A stretch of 64,000 nucleotides of DNA, taken from contig NZ_VTOJ01000002.1 in NCBI RefSeq assembly GCF_009176545.1, forward strand, positions 1,116,001-1,180,000, in the 5' to 3' direction. This stretch comes from Salinigranum salinum (GTDB taxonomy: Archaea > Halobacteriota > Halobacteria > Halobacteriales > Haloferacaceae). The position numbers were made by a program, and so were the translations under genes. Below are positions 7,924 through 15,076 of this stretch, one piece after another. Below the pieces are notes generated by a model that was not told the DNA's origin, ran no database searches, and was given only the letters and a program-made list of their open reading frames with translations. How positions within the stretch are numbered: position 1 is the stretch's first letter; the number at the start of each line of letters is the position of its first letter.

Positions 7924-8763
7924 TCAGAGGTCGATCCGATCGCCGATCTCCGCGATCTCGACGTCGCGGGGGTACTCCATACCCCGTGCGTGATCGAACA
8001 GCGCGCGAGGGTCCGCCCGGAGGCCCTTCCACATGTCCCAGTGGGTCGGCACCAGCCGCTCCATCCGGAGCGCCGTCGCGACGGAGACCGCCTCGTTCCC
8101 GTCGCAGTACCAGTCCCGGTAGCGGGGCTCGCCCGTCTCCTTGTCCGCGATCAGCCCGTTCGAGCCGAACGCGACGACGCCGAGGTCGATCTCGTAGCGG
8201 CGGCCGATGTCGGTCAGGGTGTCCTCGTCGTAGCGGGTGTCCCCGCCGTGGAAGAACGTCCCCGCCTCGTGCTCGACGACGTACGACACCGGGTGTGCCG
8301 ACAGCGGATCGTGGGCCGCCTCGACCGAGATCTCCAGCGACCCGATCCTCAACTGGTCGCCCGCCTCGACCGCCTCGAACTGGTCGCGCCGGCAGTCCCA
8401 GCGATCCGGCCACGCCTCCTCGACGGTCCGTTCGAGACTCGCCGCCGACCCGTACATCGTCGCTCCCGTCCCGGCGAGAATGGGCCCCTGGCTCGGCCCG
8501 TCCACGTGGTCGGAGTGTTCGTGCGTCACGAGGATGGCGTCCGCGGCCGTGACGTCGGTCGGCTCCATCGGCACGGGGATCATCCGAACGGTGCGGGGTG
8601 GCGTGCCGAGTCCGAAGTACGGATCGACGAAGATCGTCGTGCCGTCGCTGGCCTTCAGCACGAACCCGTTACAGCCGAGATACCAGAGCGAGACCCCGTC
8701 GACGGACGCGTCGGCGACGGCGTTCGGAAGCCAGTCACCCCAGTCCGATCGCGGGGACGTCAT
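7924..8763 (-). CDS. UlaG-like metallo-beta-lactamase-fold hydrolase
   Basis: A 279-residue MBL-fold protein. The zinc or manganese motif is VTHEHSDHVDG, with later ligands in FHGGDTRYD and PTHWDMW. The N-terminal DWGDWL followed by LWYLGCNGF, and the C-terminal THWDMWKGLRADP, resemble L-ascorbate-6-phosphate lactonase UlaG, which carries a comparable HHDIW..ADP end. A sugar-lactone or sugar-phosphate lactone hydrolase is therefore likely but not proven. Its ATG overlaps the stop of a 56-codon upstream ORF (ATGA), which suggests translational coupling. Confidence 0.85.
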   Translation of the reverse strand: MTSPRSDWGDWLPNAVADASVDGVSLWYLGCNGFVLKASDGTTIFVDPYFGLGTPPRTVRMIPVPMEPTDVTAADAILVTHEHSDHVDGPSQGPILAGTGATMYGSAASLERTVEEAWPDRWDCRRDQFEAVEAGDQLRIGSLEISVEAAHDPLSAHPVSYVVEHEAGTFFHGGDTRYDEDTLTDIGRRYEIDLGVVAFGSNGLIADKETGEPRYRDWYCDGNEAVSVATALRMERLVPTHWDMWKGLRADPRALFDHARGMEYPRDVEIAEIGDRIDL

Positions 8764-8930
8764 CGCCCTTCCACGGGGCGCGCAGGGCGGTCGCCAGGCC
8801 GGTCACGCGCCTCCCCGTGGACAGCCAGGTCGGGATCGGGTTCGCCAGCGAGTGCGGACGTGTCGGCGGGACCGTCGGACACGGGCGGGCCGTCACAGTC
8901 GGACGCGCCGGGAGCGTCGTCTTGACTCAT
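8760..8930 (-). CDS. Small hydrophilic protein or leader ORF coupled to the UlaG-like gene
   Basis: A 56-residue ORF beginning MSQDDAPGASDCDGP and ending RPARPVEGR. It is acidic first and arginine-rich last, and has no recognised domain. Two things support it. A TATA-like box lies about 31 bases before its ATG, and its stop overlaps the ATG of the UlaG-like gene by four bases. Because no other promoter lies closer to the UlaG-like gene, ribosomes probably enter at this ORF and reinitiate on the hydrolase. It may be a real small protein or only a coupling leader. Confidence 0.5.
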   Translation of the reverse strand: MSQDDAPGASDCDGPPVSDGPADTSALAGEPDPDLAVHGEARDRPGDRPARPVEGR

Positions 8931-8956
8931 CGGCCGTCTATCCCGCTCGTGGACCC

Positions 8957-8965
8957 AAATAAGTT
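8957..8965 (-). promoter_or_regulatory. TATA-like box of the small ORF/UlaG-like operon
   Basis: The minus strand reads aacttattt, centred about 31 bases before the ATG at 8930. Confidence 0.45.
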
Positions 8966-9160
8966 CGGAGGGATCGAGCGGTTCCCTCCGGTTCCGATCG
9001 CACGAACCGCCCCCGCGACGGGATCGGTCGTGTGACACGGCGAACCCGTCGGCCAGCGAGCGACACCGGTTCGTGCGCCGGCGGCGACGGCGGTCGTGTG
9101 AGCGCCACCGCGGTCGGTCGCAGCCGGCTCGTCACGGGTGGCGGGCCCGGCGGTTTCCGA

Positions 9161-9170
9161 CACGTATTTG
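9161..9170 (+). promoter_or_regulatory. TATA-like box of the aldolase-kinase-dehydrogenase operon
   Basis: The sequence cacgtatttg is centred about 30 bases before the ATG at 9195. A GGAGG about 12 bases before the ATG could additionally act as a ribosome-binding site. Confidence 0.45.
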
Positions 9171-9194
9171 CCCGTGACTGCGGAGGCGTAGACG

Positions 9195-10193
9195 ATGCCA
9201 TACGCGAGCGGGTCGGAACTGTCGGACGCGTACGCCCGGGCACGGGACCGGGGGTACGGCTTCGTCGCCAGCAACGTCACGGAGCCGAACATCCTGACGG
9301 GACTGGTCGAGGGGGCGGAGCGGGCGGCCTCGGACCTCGTCCTCCAGGTGAAACGCGACTCGGCGGCGTTCGCCGGGCGAGGCGAGCCCGCGACGGGGCT
9401 GGAGATCCTCGGAACCACGGCGCGGGCGCTCGGGCGGGACGCCGACGTGGGCGTCTTCCTCAACGTCGACCACGTGCCCGCCGACGACCGGGCGTTCCTC
9501 GAGGCGTGCGTCGAGTCGGGGATCCCCTCGTCGCTCATGGTCGACGCCTCGCACGAACCGTTCGAGGAGAACGTCGCACGAACACGTGAAGCGGTCGAAC
9601 TGGTCGAAGCCCACGACGAGGAGATGCTCGTCGAGGCCGAACTCGGGATGATCAAGGGAGTCGAGGGCGGGGTCGAGACCACCGAAGCGTACTACACGGA
9701 CCCCGAAGAGGCGGTCGAGTTCGTCGACCGCACCGGCTGTGACCTGCTCGCGATCTCGATCGGGACCGAACACGGCGTCTCGAAGGGGCGCGACCTCGAA
9801 CTCCGCCCGGATATCGCCCGCGACGTGGGCGACGCGCTCGCCGACCACGGCCTCGACACGCCGCTGGTCGTCCACGGCTCGTCGGGACTGTCGGATACGC
9901 AGGTACAGGAGTTGCTCTCGACCGGCGTCTGCAAGCTGAACAAGAACACCCGCTACCAGTACGAGTTCGCCCGGACCGCCTGCGACTTCTACCACGACCA
10001 CGAGTCGGCCATCCGCCCGCCCGCGGGCGTCGACGACGACCGGCAGGGGTTCTTCGCCGACAGCGACTGGTCGCCGGACAAGACGACGTTCACGCCGTTC
10101 CGAGTCTGTGAGGAGGTCCGCGAGCGGATCGCCGAGGTGATGGTCGGAGTCGCCGAACTGGCCGGGAGCGCCGGACAGAGCCAGTTCCAGTGA
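9195..10193 (+). CDS. Class II fructose-bisphosphate/tagatose-bisphosphate-type aldolase
   Basis: A 332-residue zinc-dependent class II aldolase that splits a ketose (bis)phosphate into DHAP and an aldehyde. The family landmarks appear in order: catalytic Asp and zinc His in FLNVDHVP, the DASHEPFEEN stretch, zinc ligand in EAELGMIKG, the zinc His in GTEHGVSKG, phosphate loop VVHGSSGLSD, and KLNKNT. The GatY/KbaY/FbaA family is certain, the substrate is not. Context points to a substrate supplied by the downstream L-xylulokinase-like protein. One base separates its stop from the next ATG. Confidence 0.88.
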   Translation: MPYASGSELSDAYARARDRGYGFVASNVTEPNILTGLVEGAERAASDLVLQVKRDSAAFAGRGEPATGLEILGTTARALGRDADVGVFLNVDHVPADDRAFLEACVESGIPSSLMVDASHEPFEENVARTREAVELVEAHDEEMLVEAELGMIKGVEGGVETTEAYYTDPEEAVEFVDRTGCDLLAISIGTEHGVSKGRDLELRPDIARDVGDALADHGLDTPLVVHGSSGLSDTQVQELLSTGVCKLNKNTRYQYEFARTACDFYHDHESAIRPPAGVDDDRQGFFADSDWSPDKTTFTPFRVCEEVRERIAEVMVGVAELAGSAGQSQFQ

Positions 10194-10194
10194 G

Positions 10195-11769
10195 ATGGGA
10201 GACGACGCCAACACCGCGGACGACGCAAGCGACGAACCGCTACTCCTCGGCGTCGACGCCGGCCTGACGAACGTCAAGGCGGCCGTCTTCGATGCCGACG
10301 GGCGCGAGCTGACCGTCGCCTCGCGGGCGTCGCCGAACGTCGACGCCGGCCCCGAGCGGGTCGAGCGCGACATGGACGAGTTCTGGGCGGTCACGTGCGA
10401 CGTCGTGCGGGAGGCCGTCGCGAGCGACGGGGTCGGGGGCGACCGGATCGCCGGCGTGGGCGTCGCCGGGCACGGCCACGGGCTGTACGCCCTCGACAGC
10501 GAGGGTGAGCCCGTCAGACCCGGGATCACGTCGCTCGACAGCCGGGCCACGAGCGTCGTCGACGCGTGGGACGAGGCGGGGCTGACGGCGGCGGTGGCCG
10601 AACGGATCGGCTACGAGCCGTTCGTCGCCGACCCGCTGAGTCTCCTCGGCTGGCTCCAGCGGGAGGAACCCGACGCGTACGACGCCATCGATCGGCTCCT
10701 CTTCTGCAAGGACTACCTCAAATACCGCCTCACCGACGTCGTCTGCACCGACGAGACGGAGGCGAGCGTCTTCTTCGACCCCGACCGCGAGGCGTACTCG
10801 GCGGAGGCCTTCGAGCTGCTCGGACTCGACGACTGTCTCGAGGCGCTCCCCGCGATCGTCCCGAGCTGGGAGGCGTGCGGCGAGGTGACGCCCGCGGCGG
10901 CCGCCGAGACCGGTCTCGACGCGGGAACGCCCGTCGCCTCCGGCCTCCACGACGTGGGCGCGGTCGCCCTCGGCGCGGGCGCACACCGGCCCGGACAGGG
11001 GACGCTCATCGTCGGCACCTGGGGACAGAGCATCTCCCTCACGGCCGATCCGGGCGGGCACGAGGCGGCCGGCATCGCCCGACGGTTCCTCCGCGACGGC
11101 TGGCTCCGGTACCGGGGCACGCGGTCGGCCGCGGCGGCGGTCGACTGGTTCGTCGACGAGTGCTGTCCGGACTGGCGCGAGGATGCCGAGGCGCGAGGCG
11201 TCGACCCGTACCGGGACGTGAACGAGCGGGTCGCCGACGTCCCCGCCGGCGCGAACGGGCTGTTGTTCCTCCCGTACCTCCGCGGCTCGACCGACCATCC
11301 CAACGCACGGGGTGGGTTCGTGGGGCTCACCGAGGACCACACCCGGCCGGCGATGGTGCGGGCCATCTACGAGGGGGTCGCCCTCTCGCTGAGCACCCAC
11401 CTGCAGGAACTGGCGGGCGACCGCGGTCTCTCGGACGTCCGGCTCGGCGGCGGCGGGGCGAAGAGCACCGTCTGGAGCCAGCTGTTCGCGGACGTCCTCG
11501 GCGAGGACGTCGTCGTCCCCGCGGGCGCGGAGATGGGCGCGCGGGGGGTCGCCATCTGCGCCGGTCTCGCGGTGGGGCTGTACGACGACCACGCCGACGC
11601 AGTCGACCGGACGGTCAGCACCGAACGCCGCCACCGGCCCGACCCCGCGCGAGTGGCGTCGTACCGGACGATCCGGGAGGCGTTCGAGACGACGGTCGAA
11701 CAGCACGTCACGATTTGGGAAACGTTGAAACAGATCGGCCGTGAGGGGAAGACGAATGGAGATCACTGA
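10195..11769 (+). CDS. FGGY-family carbohydrate kinase (L-xylulokinase-like)
   Basis: A 524-residue sugar kinase of the actin-fold FGGY family. The first ATP motif is LLLGVDAGLTNVKAAVFDA near residue 20; the second domain shows the ATP loop GTWGQSISL and the late GGGGAKSTVW motif. From memory, segments such as GHGHGLYALDSEG, PLSLLGWLQREEPDAY and SWEACGEVTPAAAAETGL line up well with enterobacterial LyxK. It probably phosphorylates a ketopentose or related ketose, feeding the upstream aldolase. Its 3' end overlaps the next gene's start by 14 bases, so the three genes form one operon. Substrate unknown. Confidence 0.88.
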   Translation: MGDDANTADDASDEPLLLGVDAGLTNVKAAVFDADGRELTVASRASPNVDAGPERVERDMDEFWAVTCDVVREAVASDGVGGDRIAGVGVAGHGHGLYALDSEGEPVRPGITSLDSRATSVVDAWDEAGLTAAVAERIGYEPFVADPLSLLGWLQREEPDAYDAIDRLLFCKDYLKYRLTDVVCTDETEASVFFDPDREAYSAEAFELLGLDDCLEALPAIVPSWEACGEVTPAAAAETGLDAGTPVASGLHDVGAVALGAGAHRPGQGTLIVGTWGQSISLTADPGGHEAAGIARRFLRDGWLRYRGTRSAAAAVDWFVDECCPDWREDAEARGVDPYRDVNERVADVPAGANGLLFLPYLRGSTDHPNARGGFVGLTEDHTRPAMVRAIYEGVALSLSTHLQELAGDRGLSDVRLGGGGAKSTVWSQLFADVLGEDVVVPAGAEMGARGVAICAGLAVGLYDDHADAVDRTVSTERRHRPDPARVASYRTIREAFETTVEQHVTIWETLKQIGREGKTNGDH

Positions 11770-12796
11770 GGTGCTGCTCTGTGGCGATCCGCAGCAGCCG
11801 AGCGAGTACATGTACGAGAGCGCGGAGTTCCTCGAAGCCCACGGCGTGAGGTTCGAGCGGATGGACTGGCGGGGGGACCTCTCCCCGGAGCGGTTCCGCG
11901 AGGTGACGATGGAGATGGAGTCGCGCGGGCCCGCCGCGTACGACACGTCGGCGATCGAAGACCGGCTCGACGACGTCGACGCGCTCGTCGTCCACAAGGC
12001 ACCGGTGTCGGCGTCCGTGATCGAGGCGTCGGCGTCGCTCTCCGTCGTCGGGGCCGCCCGCGGCGGGACGGAGAACGTCGATCTCGCGGCCGCCGAGGAG
12101 GCGGGTGTGGCGGTGCTCCACGCGCCGGGACGAAACAAGAACGCGGTTTCGGACTACGCGGTGAGCCTCCTGCTCTCGAAGGTCCGCGAGATCCCGCGAC
12201 ACGACGCGCGGATGCACGACGGCGAGTGGGTGCAGGAGTTCGACCCGTCGCGCCTGCCACGCGACGTCGAGGAACTGACGATCGGGATCGTCGGCTTCGG
12301 GAACATCGGCCAGGAGGTCGCCCAGCGACTCGGTGGCTTCCGCGCGGACCTCCTCGCGTACGACCCGTACCAGGACGAAGAGACGTTCACCGAACACGGC
12401 GTCGAGCGGGCCGACCTCGACGACCTGCTCACCCGGGCGGACGCCGTGACGCTCCACGCGCGGCTGACCGAGGAGACGGCGGGCCTCCTCGACGCGGCGT
12501 CGTTCGCGCTGATGAAGGAGTCGGCGATCCTCGTCAACTCCGCGCGCGGCGGCCTCGTCGACGAGGCGGCGCTCGTCGATGCCCTCCGCGAGGGTGAGAT
12601 CGCCGGTGCCGCCCTCGACGTGTTCGAGACCGAACCGATCGGGAGCGACCACCCGTTCGTCGAGATGGACCAGGTGATCCTCTCGCCACACACGGCCGGG
12701 TCGACGCGCGACGCCGTGACCAACGGCCCGCGCATCGTCGCCGAGGGACTCGAGGCCCTCATCGACGACGACGAACCGGCGCACAGGATCGTCTGA
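11756..12796 (+). CDS. D-isomer-specific 2-hydroxyacid dehydrogenase
   Basis: A 346-residue NAD(P)-dependent 2-hydroxyacid dehydrogenase. The cofactor motif IVGFGNIGQEVAQRL lies near residue 180. The catalytic Arg is in NSARGGLVDE, the Glu in DVFETEPIG and the His in LSPHTAGST. Members reduce or oxidise glyoxylate, hydroxypyruvate, glycerate or phosphoglycerate. In this operon it may process the two- or three-carbon aldolase product after oxidation; this is inference. The ATG at 11756 starts MEITEVLLCGDPQQP and lies inside the kinase 3' end, a sign of translational coupling. Confidence 0.88.
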   Translation: MEITEVLLCGDPQQPSEYMYESAEFLEAHGVRFERMDWRGDLSPERFREVTMEMESRGPAAYDTSAIEDRLDDVDALVVHKAPVSASVIEASASLSVVGAARGGTENVDLAAAEEAGVAVLHAPGRNKNAVSDYAVSLLLSKVREIPRHDARMHDGEWVQEFDPSRLPRDVEELTIGIVGFGNIGQEVAQRLGGFRADLLAYDPYQDEETFTEHGVERADLDDLLTRADAVTLHARLTEETAGLLDAASFALMKESAILVNSARGGLVDEAALVDALREGEIAGAALDVFETEPIGSDHPFVEMDQVILSPHTAGSTRDAVTNGPRIVAEGLEALIDDDEPAHRIV

Positions 12797-13400
12797 GACA
12801 GCCTGTCGTCACCGGATACCAGTCGCGACTGACGGCGGGTCTTCCGGGCTGCCGGCCGCGGATCGGGTCAGATCGGTGTACGCCGAGGGGTGCGAGATCG
12901 ACTGAGACCGGACGTATGCGGGGTCGGAGAGACACTTGAACGTCCACGCTCTGGTGGCTGTGTAGGTAAACAATTGGATACTACCGACGAGGGGCGCCAT
13001 ACGTCTGATTCGACCCGAGTGGAAGTGGAATCAGGACCGTTGTGGCCATTTGGAGGCGGACGACGTAATACTCGTCGAGAGACGGTTCGTGTCTCGTCGA
13101 ACGCACTGAGAATCCAGAATCGACGTTCAAGACGTCTGTTACCCGGCTATTCCGCATCGAGTCGGATCCGAGTCCAGTTCCGAAAACCGTCGGCGAGAGT
13201 ACAAATAGATAGATCGATTCGACGATGCTGGCGTCGGGCCACCAGGTGGATGCTGGCCGGCGAGCCCTGGCCCGGGTGGACGCCCCGACCGTAGACCGAA
13301 CGCCGCGACAGAACCGGTGTGTCGACGGGGCCGTTCGTTCCGCCGACAGAGTGGTTACGCCGTCGCGAACACTCTGGCACACCGTAATCGAGTCGAGAGA
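12797..13400. other. 604-base intergenic stretch without a recognisable gene
   Basis: This stretch is less GC-rich than its surroundings and contains TA-rich points such as caaatagatagatcg near 13204. No ORF on either strand looks protein-like over a useful length. It may hold decayed sequence. Confidence 0.5.
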
Positions 13401-13410
13401 CTTACAACAC
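13401..13410 (+). promoter_or_regulatory. TATA-like box of the CARDB protein/exporter operon
   Basis: The sequence cttacaacac is centred about 27 bases before the ATG at 13432 and so supports that start. Confidence 0.4.
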
Positions 13411-13431
13411 GGCACTGCCTGGGATGACGCA

Positions 13432-15072
13432 ATGAAGGCGCGTCTCCTCGCGTTGCTCGTCGTGCTCTCCATGGTCGCAGGTGCGCAGCCGGTCGTCGCC
13501 GAACAGGTCATCGGCCAGCCGGAGATCAGTCTCTCCGTCCAGGACAACCGCATTTCGCCCGGCGAACGGTCCACACTCCGGATCGCGGTCTCGAACGACG
13601 GCTCGCTCCGGAAGGGCGGTCCCGCGGCTCTCGAAGAGCGGGTCAAGTCCGCCCGCGGCGTCACCGTCGACGTCCTCGAGGAGCAGATCGACGCGCCGAT
13701 CGCGGTCAAATCGGGGAGCGTGACGCTCGGCACGCTCCCCGACGGCGCGGTCGGGACGGCGGCGTTCCAGCTCGAGACGGGCGAGTCGCTCGCACCGGGC
13801 ACCTACCGGATCCCGGTCGAGGTGACGTACTCCGTGACCCGGAGCGCTGACTTCGAGGAGACGGCGTCGCCGCCGGGGTACACGGACGTCTCCTACGCCG
13901 ACTCCTTCCGCCGGACGACGACGACCGTCACGCTCGTCGTCGACCGGGAGGCGCGCTTCGAGATCGTCGCCGACGACGCCAACGCCGTCATCGCGGGCGA
14001 CACCGGCACCCTCCAGTTCGACCTGCAGAACGTCGGATCGGAGACCGCGCGGAAGGCGACGGTGTCGCTAACGGCACGGACGGGCGACCTCTACTTCGGA
14101 GAGCCGACACAGCCGCGCAAGAACCGCTCCGTCTTCGTCGAGGAGCTCGCGCCGGGCGAGTCGGAGCCGATCAGCGTCCAGATCGGCGCGACGACCGGCA
14201 TCTCTCCCGGAAGCTACCCGATCGCGGTCGACGTGACCTACGAGACGCCCGACGGCGTCGCCGAGACGTCGGACACCCTGTCGACGGGCGTCCGCGTCGA
14301 GCCCGAGCGCACGTTCGACGTGCGTGACATCTCGACCAGTTCGTTCCGCGTCGACGAGGACGAGGCGACGGTCCGGGCGACCGTCGTCAACACGGGTGAC
14401 GCGCCCGCACGGAACGTGGTCGTCCGCACACAGGGACCGGGACCGCTCCAGGCGACCGCCCCCGAGGCGGCCGTCGGTGACCTCGGTCCCGGCGAGTCGG
14501 CGGAGATGCGGTTCACCTTCGCCGTCCCCGCGGACGCCGAGCCGGGGTCGATCTCCCTGTCGTTCGCGGTGGAGTACGAGAACGCCGACGGCGACCTCCG
14601 TCGGCTCGACGAACCGATCCGCCGGGCGGTGTCGCTCGACCCCGAGCGCGACGCCTTCGAGGTGGTCGACGTCGAGACGTCGGTCTCCGCTGGCGGTGAA
14701 GGGACGCTCGCGGTGACGGTGCGCTACGATGGCGACCGACCCGTGTCGAACGCGAACGCGAAAGTGTTCGTGAACGATCCGCTCTCCTCCGCGGACGACG
14801 GCGCGTTCCTCGGCTCGTTCGAGCCGGGCGAGACGCGCACAGCCGAGTTCTCCGTCACCGCCGCGGGATCGGCGATGGCGAAGGCGTACCCCGCGTCGAT
14901 CGAGATCCGGTACGACGACGCCAGCGGGAACTCGAAGCTCGCCGACGGCCTGCAGTTCGGCGTCCCCGTCGGCGAGTCCGCCGGTGGACTGCCGCTCGGC
15001 TACGTCGGTGCCGGTGTCGGCGTGCTCGTGCTCGCGGGTGGGGTCTTCGTCTGGCAGCGCCAGCGAGGGTGA
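13432..15072 (+). CDS. Secreted, C-terminally anchored CARDB/NEW3-type protein (COG1361-like)
   Basis: A 546-residue extracytoplasmic protein. Residues 1-23 are a Sec signal peptide (MKARLLALLVVLSMVAGAQP and following). The body is a string of immunoglobulin-like repeats of the CARDB/NEW3 kind, recognisable from repeated PGERSTLRIAVSNDG-, LAPGESEPISVQIGA- and LGPGESAEMRFTF-like units. A single C-terminal helix (GYVGAGVGVLVLAGGVFVW) followed by QRQRG anchors it. Proteins of this kind often sit next to HAE3/MMPL exporters in archaea, as here, with four bases between stop and next ATG. It probably works with the exporter at the cell surface; the cargo is unknown. Confidence 0.82.
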   Translation: MKARLLALLVVLSMVAGAQPVVAEQVIGQPEISLSVQDNRISPGERSTLRIAVSNDGSLRKGGPAALEERVKSARGVTVDVLEEQIDAPIAVKSGSVTLGTLPDGAVGTAAFQLETGESLAPGTYRIPVEVTYSVTRSADFEETASPPGYTDVSYADSFRRTTTTVTLVVDREARFEIVADDANAVIAGDTGTLQFDLQNVGSETARKATVSLTARTGDLYFGEPTQPRKNRSVFVEELAPGESEPISVQIGATTGISPGSYPIAVDVTYETPDGVAETSDTLSTGVRVEPERTFDVRDISTSSFRVDEDEATVRATVVNTGDAPARNVVVRTQGPGPLQATAPEAAVGDLGPGESAEMRFTFAVPADAEPGSISLSFAVEYENADGDLRRLDEPIRRAVSLDPERDAFEVVDVETSVSAGGEGTLAVTVRYDGDRPVSNANAKVFVNDPLSSADDGAFLGSFEPGETRTAEFSVTAAGSAMAKAYPASIEIRYDDASGNSKLADGLQFGVPVGESAGGLPLGYVGAGVGVLVLAGGVFVWQRQRG

Positions 15073-15076
15073 GGAG

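Noticed and set aside
12797-13400. Possible transposase remnant in the 604-base gap
   Set aside because: No transposase motif, inverted repeat pair or target duplication could be identified.
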